A stretch of DNA of 64,000 nt, from positions 124,001-188,000 of the forward strand of contig JBHIWH010000003.1 in the NCBI GenBank assembly GCA_041987545.1. The letters run 5' to 3'. Source of the DNA: JAJRXR01 sp041987545 (GTDB lineage: Bacteria > Planctomycetota > Phycisphaerae > Phycisphaerales > UBA1924). How positions within the stretch are numbered: the stretch's first letter is position 1; each line of letters begins with the position of its first letter. The notes beneath the pieces were generated by a model, which saw only the letters and a list, made by a program, of their open reading frames with translations, made no database searches and was not told the origin of the DNA. Positions 1 through 6,904 of the stretch are shown here, in pieces. The position numbers and the translations under genes are program-made.

Positions 1-603
1 GGCGGGTTTAATCCGTACAAGATCGGCGTGGAGCTGTTCAAAGAGATCGAGCGCCGGTGGGACCGGGGCCAGCACGGCCCGATCTGGGAGCGGCTCGATT
101 CGCTGGGCGCCAAGGAACGCTTCGACGACAAGTCGATGAAGGGCCGCGACAAGATCTTCGAGGTGCGGCGTATCTACAACGACGTGAACTTCATCGACGA
201 ATTCCTGACGCCCGAGTTCGTCGAGAAGCACCAGATGTACCAGTTCCGCAAGGACCCGCAGACGGGCGAGGTCCGGATCGTCACGCGGGACTTCCGCAAG
301 ATCAAGCAGACGCTGCTGTACCAGCTGACGAACATGGGCCAGCCGTTCATCTACGTGGTGGACGCGAACTACCTGAACCGGGGCGAGCTGTACCTGGCGC
401 ACGAGTTCAGCGGGCTGGAGGTGGACGCGGCCCAGGCGGTGGAGACGCTGCGGGGCGTGCGCGCGATCTGGGGGCGCCCGGTGCACCTGCAGGCGCGGGT
501 GAACGAGGAGATGCGCCTGCTCACGATGGACGAGCCGGACGCGGACCCGAAGAGCGAGAAGATCGGCGACGAGACGCCGCGGCCGGCGCACGTCATCGAG
601 TAG
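1..603 (+). CDS. SpoVR family protein, 5'-truncated by the window edge
   Basis: The reading frame is open from base 1, so this is the C-terminal part of a gene that starts outside the window. The first codons read G-G-F-N-P-Y-K-I-G and run into VELFKEIERRWDRG, which matches the conserved SpoVR core (NPYKLG..LF.DIE.RW). Further SpoVR-like stretches follow: NDVNFIDEFLTPEFV, and a section on handling a lower-charge tail (YLNRGELYL.HEF.G). SpoVR was named for spore cortex formation in Bacillus but is widespread in non-sporulating bacteria, where its biochemical role is unclear; it often sits beside a YeaH-type protein and a PrkA kinase, which here would lie upstream and out of view. About 200 of the usual 450-500 residues are visible. 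The family call is firm; the function is not known. Confidence 0.9.
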   Translation, partial: GGFNPYKIGVELFKEIERRWDRGQHGPIWERLDSLGAKERFDDKSMKGRDKIFEVRRIYNDVNFIDEFLTPEFVEKHQMYQFRKDPQTGEVRIVTRDFRKIKQTLLYQLTNMGQPFIYVVDANYLNRGELYLAHEFSGLEVDAAQAVETLRGVRAIWGRPVHLQARVNEEMRLLTMDEPDADPKSEKIGDETPRPAHVIE

Positions 604-677
604 CTCGGGACCCCTCGACAGGAAACGCGGCGGGGCGCATCCCGTATGACCCGTCGGGGTCTTCCGGGAGGTGATGC

Positions 678-2069
678 ATGCGGTGTGCGCTGGTTGCGGT
701 GGCGTGTCTGGCCTCGGTCGCGGTTGGCGGGCCTTGGCGGGCCTGCGAGGACCCCGCCGCGGCGGGTTGGGACCCGGCGGGGCTGGACGAGGCCCGGGAA
801 CTGGCGGCGCGGATCGGGTCGGCGGCGGTGATGGTCGTGGACCGGGGCGTCGTCGTGGCGGCGTGGGGGGAGATCGACCGCCCGCTGCGGACGCACTCGA
901 TGCGCAAGAGCCTGTACGCGGCGACGATCGGGGCCGCGATGACCGACCGGGGCGTCGAGCTGGACGCGACGCTGGGCGAGATGGGCTTCGACGCCGAGCT
1001 GGGGCTGAGCGAGGCCGAGGCGGGGGCGACGTTCGAGGACCTGCTCGCGGCAAGGTCGGGCGTGTACCTCCCCGCGGCGTACGAGACCGAGGGCAACGCG
1101 GCGCTGCGCCCGGAGCGGGGCAGCGCCGGGCCCGGCGAGCGGTGGTACTACAACAACTGGGACTTCAACCTGATCCCGGCCGTCTTCGAGCGGCAGACGG
1201 GCGTGCCGCTGGCCGACGCGTTCGGGCAGCGCCTCGCGGGGCCCCTGGGCTTCGAGGACTTCGACGCCGAGCGCGACGTGTTCGAGTGGCTGGAGCCGAG
1301 TGTCTCGCCGACGCCGGCGGTGTTGCTGCGCGTCTCGGCCCGGGACCTGGCACGCGTGGGTGTGCTGCACCTGAACGACGGCGAGTGGGAGGGGCAGCGC
1401 GTGCTCGCGTCGGGCTGGGCCGAGCGGAGCACGAGCGCCGTCACGACGTTCGGGGCGGGCCACGGGCGGGGCGAGGGCAACGGGTACGGCCTGCTCTGGT
1501 GGGTGTACCCCGCCGACCCCAACGCGCCGGACGCGTGGGGGCGGGTGCGCCGGGTCGCGGCGAGGGGTCTGGGCGGGCACGCCATGTTCCTCGTGCCGGG
1601 GCTGGACCTGGTGATCGTGCACCGGACGGACACGGACTCGGGGCCCGGCGTCGGCGACCGGGACGTGGCGGGCCTGATGGGCGCGATCCTCGCCGCCCGC
1701 ACGGGAGATGGAGAAGCCGACGCGGCGACCGGGCCGGTCCGGGCCGAGCGGCTCAACGAGATCCCGGCGCCCGACTCACGCGCGCCGCGGCCCGTGCCGG
1801 GGGCGGTGCGCCGGGCGCTGGCCGGGCGGTACGAGGGCCCGGGCGGGATGGCGTTCGTGGTGCACGAGTGGGGGGGGCGCCTGTTCATCCGGCGTGAGAC
1901 GGGCGGGGGCGCGAGCGAGGCGGAGCTGTTCTCGTCGGGCGACGGCCAGCCGCTCTACTCGCCGGTTGCGCCCCTCGAGGTCCGGACGCTCGACGAGACG
2001 GGAGGCCTGGCGGGGGCGATCGAGGTCACGTACCGCGGCCGGGCGATGCGGGCCGATCGGCGTGATTGA
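678..2069 (+). CDS. Secreted serine hydrolase, beta-lactamase/class C (PBP-like) family
   Basis: A 463-residue protein with a short N-terminal hydrophobic stretch (residues about 1-18, ending near VAVGG) that looks like a signal peptide. The class C beta-lactamase fold motifs are visible: S-M-R-K at residues 74-77 (the SxxK nucleophile/base pair), Y-Y-N-N at about 157-160 (YxN), and a GLGGHAM segment late in the domain in place of the usual KTG/HTG. The C-terminal 100 residues form a separate small domain of the kind often appended to such esterases/peptidases. The ATG is chosen because GGGAGG lies at 666-671, about seven bases upstream. Likely a periplasmic or outer-surface esterase, D-aminopeptidase or peptidoglycan-related hydrolase; substrate cannot be told from sequence, and there is no AmpR-type regulator nearby, so a resistance role is not supported. 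Confidence 0.85.
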   Translation: MRCALVAVACLASVAVGGPWRACEDPAAAGWDPAGLDEARELAARIGSAAVMVVDRGVVVAAWGEIDRPLRTHSMRKSLYAATIGAAMTDRGVELDATLGEMGFDAELGLSEAEAGATFEDLLAARSGVYLPAAYETEGNAALRPERGSAGPGERWYYNNWDFNLIPAVFERQTGVPLADAFGQRLAGPLGFEDFDAERDVFEWLEPSVSPTPAVLLRVSARDLARVGVLHLNDGEWEGQRVLASGWAERSTSAVTTFGAGHGRGEGNGYGLLWWVYPADPNAPDAWGRVRRVAARGLGGHAMFLVPGLDLVIVHRTDTDSGPGVGDRDVAGLMGAILAARTGDGEADAATGPVRAERLNEIPAPDSRAPRPVPGAVRRALAGRYEGPGGMAFVVHEWGGRLFIRRETGGGASEAELFSSGDGQPLYSPVAPLEVRTLDETGGLAGAIEVTYRGRAMRADRRD

Positions 2070-2081
2070 AACCCCACGGCG

Positions 2082-3338
2082 TCACTCGATCGTCTCGGTC
2101 GTGTACTGGATCTCGAGTTCCCAGAGCCGAATGGAGCCGGCGCCGATCGTGTCGGTTGCCTGGACATTCAGGTAGTACGAGTTGTTGGCGCGGTCGAGCG
2201 TGGTGTTGGTCACAAACTCGAGCAGCGTGTCCCCGGGCGTGCCGCTGGTCGTCGCGGACGCCTCGATGACGCGTGCCGCCGAGCCGAAGAGCTTGCGGTG
2301 CAGCTCGATCGTGATGTTTGCGGTGGCGCTGCTGTCTTGGACGATGGCGCTGACGGCGGTGATCGTGGCGCCGTCGGGCAGGTCGATGGGCATGGTCGCT
2401 CGGGAGCAGCACGAGAGCCAGCTGATGTTGGGGCGATTGGACACGAGACCGATGGAGAGGCCTCCGCCCCGGTCCGTGAAGGAGAAGGGGGAGTAGATGC
2501 GGCTCTTGGTTCGTGGCGGGGTGATCAGCTCGCCGTCTACGCGTAGGTCGCCCCTGGCGTACACGAGCGCGGAAGAGCTGCCGAGGAAGACGTTCCCGCC
2601 CTGGAAGTTCAGCGAGATCGTCGCATGATCCGCGCCGTCGCGTGCGGCAACCCCGAAGCCGTCGATGAACAGGTTGTGCTCGTTTGGGTCGCCGACGGTG
2701 ATGGAGGCGGATGCGTTGGGAAGTTCGAGGCCCTGAAACAGGAAGACGTCGCCGCCCACGGACAACTGCTCGGCGATGTCGGCGTTGCCCCCGGCAATGA
2801 GGTTGCCTCCGATGGTGGCGTCGAGGCCGGCGATGAGGTTGCCGCCGAAGGTGGCGTCGAGGCCGACCTCGAGGTCGCGGCCGAAGAGGCCGTCGAGCCC
2901 GATGGTCAGGCTGGAGGGCATGAACACGTCCTGGCCGACGACCTCGATCGCGCCCCCGGTGATGCCGCTGATCGAGCCGGAGAGGGCGTACTGCGCGACG
3001 GGCGCGGGCGTGACGGGCTGGCGCGACGCGAGCGTGGTGTACGGGTCGGCGCCCTGGCGGACGTCGATCTCCAGGAACAGGGGTGTCTCGTCGAAGACGT
3101 CGCCGAAGTCGAGCTGGAGCGTGAACAGGCCGCCCTGGATCGCGGTCGATGCGAACTCGAGTTGCGGGCCCGTCTGGGCGCCGCCGACGCTGGCGTCGTA
3201 GAGGCGGAAGCGCAGGTCGTAGTCGCCGGTCGCCGGGGCGCCGCCGTCGCGGAGCGAGCCCTGGTAGGTGACGGGCTCGGCGGTCAGGGTCTGGGCCGTC
3301 AGGCCGAGCGTGGCGAGCAGGACAGCGGATCGGATCAT
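2082..3338 (-). CDS. Secreted protein of unknown function with 12-residue tandem repeats
   Basis: A 418-residue protein with a clear signal peptide (MIRSAVLLATLGLTAQTLTA). The start at 3338 is preferred over the in-frame upstream codon at 3398 because AAGGGGG lies just before it. The N-terminal domain (about residues 20-130: VTYQGSLRDGG..., then RFRLYDA) resembles the domain found at the start of many planctomycete/bacterial surface proteins related to tail-fibre-like architectures. The middle (about 147-206) is a run of 12-residue repeats (G-L-D-A-T-x-G-G-N-L-I-A). The C-terminal third is beta-rich and unassigned. Convergent with the serine hydrolase gene, 12 bases apart. Likely an extracellular or surface structural protein; no enzymatic motif seen. 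Confidence 0.7.
   Translation of the reverse strand: MIRSAVLLATLGLTAQTLTAEPVTYQGSLRDGGAPATGDYDLRFRLYDASVGGAQTGPQLEFASTAIQGGLFTLQLDFGDVFDETPLFLEIDVRQGADPYTTLASRQPVTPAPVAQYALSGSISGITGGAIEVVGQDVFMPSSLTIGLDGLFGRDLEVGLDATFGGNLIAGLDATIGGNLIAGGNADIAEQLSVGGDVFLFQGLELPNASASITVGDPNEHNLFIDGFGVAARDGADHATISLNFQGGNVFLGSSSALVYARGDLRVDGELITPPRTKSRIYSPFSFTDRGGGLSIGLVSNRPNISWLSCCSRATMPIDLPDGATITAVSAIVQDSSATANITIELHRKLFGSAARVIEASATTSGTPGDTLLEFVTNTTLDRANNSYYLNVQATDTIGAGSIRLWELEIQYTTETIE
2721..2900 (-). repeat. Tandem 36-bp coding repeats, five units
   Basis: Five consecutive 36-bp units (about 2865-2900, 2829-2864, 2793-2828, 2757-2792, 2721-2756) encode 12-residue repeats. The units at 2829-2864 and 2793-2828 differ at only a few bases and encode GLDATFGGNLIA and GLDATIGGNLIA; the outer units have diverged (GLDGLFGRDLEV, GGNADIAEQLSV, GGDVFLFQGLEL). 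The spacing of Gly and aliphatic residues suits a repetitive beta fold, which is inference. Confidence 0.8.
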
Positions 3339-3430
3339 GGCGCCCCCTTGTGAGTCCGTGACCGGGCGACCGTACCGGAAAGCACGACGCCGGATCAAGG
3401 TCGGCGGGGATTGGCCGGGATCCGTGGGCG

Positions 3431-3458
3431 CAGAAGAAAACCGCCCCGTGCGGGGCGG
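3431..3458 (-). terminator. Rho-independent terminator of the PEP-CTERM-like gene
   Basis: Read on the minus strand, CCGCCCC / GGGGCGG arms with a four-base loop (3441-3458) are followed by TTTTCTTCTG (3440-3431). It lies about 30 bases after the stop of the gene ending at 3487 and separates it from the repeat-protein gene downstream. Confidence 0.8.
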
Positions 3459-3486
3459 CTGGTGGTGCGGGAGGGATGTCCGTCGC

Positions 3487-4230
3487 TCAGCGGCGGCGGC
3501 GGGCCATGCCCAGGGCGCCGACGCCGAAGAGTGCGATCGCGCCGGGCGAGGGGATGAGGATGTTGTCGAAGGCGCCCGAGCCGCCGACGTTGATGATGAC
3601 GCGGTCGAAGCCGTCGGCGGCGTCGCCGAAGCCGGCGTTGACCAGGTCGCCGGCGGTGATGGGGGCGATGCGGTTGGCGGTGTTGTCGCCGAAGACGAGC
3701 GTCGCGTCGTAGAACATGGAGGCGAGCGTGGTGAACTCGGAGAAGGCGACGGAGCCGACGAGGGCGCCGTCGTTGTAGAAGTCGACGCTCGAGCCCTCGA
3801 TGTCGCCCTCGCGGTCGATGACGTCGAAGCCGAAGCGGTCGATGAGGCGGTCGAAGTCGAAGATGAGCTGGCCGGAGGGGCGGAGGCCCTCGTCGTCGGG
3901 GTCGTCGAGGAACCCGTCGCCGGCGCCGAGGTTGTTCTCGGCGATGAAGATCGCCATGCCCAGCTCGACCTCGGTGTCGGAGATCGCCAGGTTGCCGGCG
4001 GCCCACGGGGGGCCCTCGAGGTCCGGGTCCGACGTCCCGATCAGGGTGGTGTCGAACGCGGCGGCGATGTCGAACGGGCGGTTGAAGTTGACGGCGGAGA
4101 TCCCGAGCACGGGCAGGAACTGCCCGTTGAGGATCTCGCCGTGACCGAGGGTCTCGAAGTCGAACAGCTGGGCGTTGGCCGCGCCGGCGCCGAGACAGAT
4201 GGCGGCGGCAGGCAGAATCACAGATCGCAT
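3487..4230 (-). CDS. Secreted PEP-CTERM-like sorted protein
   Basis: A 247-residue secreted protein: signal peptide ending near GAGAANA, an Asp/Gly-rich beta-type ectodomain, and a C-terminal tail IPSPGAIALFGVGALGMARRRR. That tail (Pro-Ser-Pro-Gly, one hydrophobic helix, Arg cluster) fits the PEP-CTERM/exosortase sorting signal variant seen in Phycisphaerae. Start: GAGGAGGAG lies seven bases before the ATG at 4230; an in-frame GTG at 4236 is less likely. Known for the family: such proteins are processed by exosortase at the membrane and exported to the surface or matrix. The ectodomain function is unknown. No exosortase gene is in the window. Confidence 0.8.
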   Translation of the reverse strand: MRSVILPAAAICLGAGAANAQLFDFETLGHGEILNGQFLPVLGISAVNFNRPFDIAAAFDTTLIGTSDPDLEGPPWAAGNLAISDTEVELGMAIFIAENNLGAGDGFLDDPDDEGLRPSGQLIFDFDRLIDRFGFDVIDREGDIEGSSVDFYNDGALVGSVAFSEFTTLASMFYDATLVFGDNTANRIAPITAGDLVNAGFGDAADGFDRVIINVGGSGAFDNILIPSPGAIALFGVGALGMARRRR

Positions 4231-4495
4231 ATGCACACTCCTCCTCGTAGATTCCCGCCGATTCCGGGGAGCGGGAGCCTGTCTACGAGTCGAAGCTACC
4301 CCAGCTTTACAGCGAGGCCAGCGATCTCGGACTTTGATGTTCGTGGGCGCTTACGGGTCGCCGCCGAGCCGCCAGAAACCTGGGAAGCCAGGGGGTTTGC
4401 GGCGTCGGGGGGAGCGGCGACAATTCTGTGGCCCGGCCCCCGCGGGCCCGGCGCCGATCGGCCCGAGCGGGGGCCGAACGAGGGGGGGGAGCCGG

Positions 4496-4963
4496 CTAGG
4501 ACCGGGGGTCCTCGCCCCGCTCGATCTTGGCGATCTTCTCGACCCGGCGCGCGTGGCGCCCGCCCTCGAAGTCGGTGGCCAGCCAGATGTAGATGATCTT
4601 CTCGATCAGCCGCTGGCCCAGCAGGTCGCCCGAGAGGCAGAGCACGTTCGCGTCGTTGTGGGCTCGGGAGAGCTGGGCGGTGAGCTCGTCGTGGACGACG
4701 GCGGCGCGGATGCCGCGGACCTTGTTGGCCGCGATCGCCATCCCGATCGACGTGCCGCAGATCAGGATGCCCCGGTCGGCCCCGCCCGAGGCGACGGCCT
4801 GGCAGACGAGCCATGCCTGGTCCGGGTAGTCGCAGGGCCCCTCGCACTCGCCCAGGATCCGGGCCTCGAGCCCCTCGGAGCTCAGGTGCTGGGCGGTCTG
4901 GCGGGCGGCCTCCACGCCCCGGTGGTCGGCGCCGATGACGATGCGCGTCGCGTTCTCGCTCAT
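4496..4963 (-). CDS. rpiB: Ribose-5-phosphate isomerase B (RpiB/LacAB family)
   Basis: A 155-residue protein with the RpiB signature: IVIGADHRGVEAA at the N-terminus, C-D-Y-P-D-Q-A-W, an ILICGTSIGMAIAANKV loop (anion hole and catalytic Thr/Gly region) and the R-A-H-N-D-A-N-V-L segment. It interconverts ribulose 5-phosphate and ribose 5-phosphate in the non-oxidative pentose phosphate pathway, in the cytoplasm. Two usual family residues deserve a check: in many RpiB proteins a Cys acts as base in the ICGTGIG loop, and Cys is present here (LICGTS). The ATG overlaps the stop of the upstream phosphatase gene as ATGA, so the two are translationally coupled. Confidence 0.92.
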   Translation of the reverse strand: MSENATRIVIGADHRGVEAARQTAQHLSSEGLEARILGECEGPCDYPDQAWLVCQAVASGGADRGILICGTSIGMAIAANKVRGIRAAVVHDELTAQLSRAHNDANVLCLSGDLLGQRLIEKIIYIWLATDFEGGRHARRVEKIAKIERGEDPRS

Positions 4964-5400
4964 TGATCCAGCTCCCGGAGACGCGCCTGGACCAGGGCGG
5001 CCAGGCGGTCGGCGGTCTCACGGTAGACCTCCCGGCCCATCCCGATCGGGTCGGGGATCTCGCCGTCGGGGTCGAGCGGGCGGACCTTGGCCGCGTGGTC
5101 GGGGGCGAGTCGGCGGGCGGTGTCGGCGTGGGCGGGCGTCATCGCGAAGACCGCGTCGGCGCGCTCGATCATCTCCGCCGTCAGCGGGCGCGAGCGGTGG
5201 GCGCTCAGGTCCAGCCCGCGGCGGGCCATCTCCTCGACCGCCTCGGGCGTCGCGGGCATGCCGGCGCCCGCGGCGACGCCGGCGCTGACGGCCCGGGTCA
5301 CGTCGTCGTCGCGCTCGGCGAGCAGGGCCCGGGCCAGGGCCGCGGCCATGGGGCTGCGGCAGGTGTTGCCGGTGCAGATGAACAGGATCGTCCGTGACAC
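4960..5400 (-). CDS. Low-molecular-weight protein phosphatase, YwlE-like (possible protein-arginine phosphatase)
   Basis: A 146-residue LMW-PTP-fold protein. The phosphatase loop is C-T-G-N-T-C-R-S-P-M-A (CX5R), and the late acid is in I-P-D-P-I-G-M. The Thr after the catalytic Cys is the residue that in Bacillus YwlE favours phosphoarginine over phosphotyrosine, and the order around D-P-x-G and Y-R-E-T-x-D-x-L also resembles YwlE. Known: YwlE reverses McsB arginine phosphorylation, and ywlE/rpiB neighbours occur in Firmicutes; whether this organism has an arginine kinase is not visible. Start GTG at 5400 puts the protein at normal family length; a TATCCT hexamer sits 8 nt upstream (5409-5414). 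Overlaps rpiB by ATGA. Confidence 0.87.
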   Translation of the reverse strand: MSRTILFICTGNTCRSPMAAALARALLAERDDDVTRAVSAGVAAGAGMPATPEAVEEMARRGLDLSAHRSRPLTAEMIERADAVFAMTPAHADTARRLAPDHAAKVRPLDPDGEIPDPIGMGREVYRETADRLAALVQARLRELDQ

Positions 5401-5607
5401 TCGGCCCGAGGATACCCCCCGGGCCGGGGCGTGCTCGCGCGCCCGGGCAGAGGTCGGCGGCACGTGCTCGTCGGGTGGCCCCGACCGCCCGGGCGAGTCT
5501 CTGAGGCCCTGGGCGGGGACGGGAAAGGCCCGCGGGGGGCATCCGGGGGGGCCGCGCGTCGTATAGTCAGCCGGCCGAGCACCGGGGACAGCCGAAGGAG
5601 CGCAGAC

Positions 5608-6819
5608 ATGCAGAGGCAACCGGAACCCGTCGGGGGGCGTCGCCGCGCCTTCACGCTCGTCGAGCTGCTGCTGGTGATCGCGATCATCGGGGTGCTCATC
5701 GCGATCCTGGTCCCCGCCCTGGGCGGCGCCCGCGAGGCGGCCCGCAAGGCCCAGACCTCGTCGCTGCTCACCTCGCTGGGCAACGCGGTCGGGGCGTTCG
5801 GCCTCGACAACGACGGGCAGGCCCCGGGGCTCTTCAGCGTCCGCGACATGGGGCACTCTGAGAACGGCGGGACCGACGCCGTGGGCGGCGAGGGCCTGAG
5901 CGCGATGGAAAATATGATCCTCGCGCTGGCGGGCCAGGACGCGGTCCTGGGTCTCAACGACGTGAACTACACGGGCGAGACGGACACGACGATCGTCGCG
6001 CTCGTCGGGCCCCGGTCGGCGGCCGACAGCAAGTACTGGGTCAACCCGAGCCTGATCGGGACCGGCACGTCGTACTTCGACATCTCGCCCGAGTTCTTCG
6101 TCGCCCAGACGCGCGACGAGCAGCAGATGTCCGAGGCCGGGCCGGCCGCGACCGAGGACGAGCGCGGCATGGGCCAGGTCGAGATCCCGGACCTGGTGGA
6201 CGCGTGGGGCCAGCCGATCCTGGCCTGGGTCAAGGACGAGTACGGGGCGACGCAGATCCGCCAGGCGGCCAGCGACATCGACGGGGAGCGCGAGAAGTTC
6301 GTGCAGATCGAGTCGGACAACGCGAGCGACGGGAACGACGCGCCGGCGTGGTTCTACTGGAACTCGAACGCGGCCTTCCTCCGGGCCCAGGCCCTGGGCA
6401 AGAAGCGGTTCGATATGTCCATCGGGCCCGACGCGACGGACGGGCCGGCCAGCATCATCGGCGGCGGGATGCGGCAGGACGAGCCCGACCACCTGCTCAA
6501 CACGATGTGCGCCCTGCTGGGCGCGTCCGGGTTCGCCACGCTCCAGGACTCGGGCGGCACGCCCTACATGCTCGCCGACGTCCTCCCGACCAAGGCCCGG
6601 GGGAGCGTCGTTCTGCACTCGGCCGGCCGCGACGGGCTCTACCTCTCGTCCAAGGACCGGGGCATGGCGACGGCGACTGCGGACGGGGATCACATCGACT
6701 TCGGCGCGAACTTCTACGCCCCGGGCACAGAAGACCGCCTGCTCGACGACCAAGGGCAACCCACATCTGTGGATGTGATCGCCGACTTCGACGACCTGAT
6801 CAACGCGGTCGGGAACTGA
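5608..6819 (+). CDS. Type II secretion pseudopilin-like protein (planctomycete prepilin family)
   Basis: A 403-residue protein with a classical prepilin N-terminus: basic leader (QPEPVGGRRRA), then FTLVELLLVIAIIGVLIAIL with Glu at position 5 after the cleavage site. The residue before the cut is Ala14 instead of the usual Gly, which is tolerated in planctomycete pseudopilins. The rest is a large soluble C-terminal domain, far longer than a normal major pseudopilin (about 150 residues), with WGQPILAW near the middle typical of GspG-like domains. ATG at 5608 has AAGGAG at 5595-5600; a TATAGT hexamer at 5562-5567 would give a leader of about 35 bases. No T2SS core genes are adjacent, so this is an orphan gene. 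Confidence 0.82.
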   Translation: MQRQPEPVGGRRRAFTLVELLLVIAIIGVLIAILVPALGGAREAARKAQTSSLLTSLGNAVGAFGLDNDGQAPGLFSVRDMGHSENGGTDAVGGEGLSAMENMILALAGQDAVLGLNDVNYTGETDTTIVALVGPRSAADSKYWVNPSLIGTGTSYFDISPEFFVAQTRDEQQMSEAGPAATEDERGMGQVEIPDLVDAWGQPILAWVKDEYGATQIRQAASDIDGEREKFVQIESDNASDGNDAPAWFYWNSNAAFLRAQALGKKRFDMSIGPDATDGPASIIGGGMRQDEPDHLLNTMCALLGASGFATLQDSGGTPYMLADVLPTKARGSVVLHSAGRDGLYLSSKDRGMATATADGDHIDFGANFYAPGTEDRLLDDQGQPTSVDVIADFDDLINAVGN

Positions 6820-6904
6820 GCCGCCCCGCCGACGGCCGAGAGTCGCCGGCAACGAATCACCCCCGCGGGCTTGCGTCGGGCGTCGCCAGGCGTGAGCCTG
6901 TGTC

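Noticed and set aside
678..2069. AmpC beta-lactamase
   Set aside because: The KTG motif is not conserved, the protein has a C-terminal extra domain and no AmpR neighbour; esterase/peptidase-like family members are far more common.
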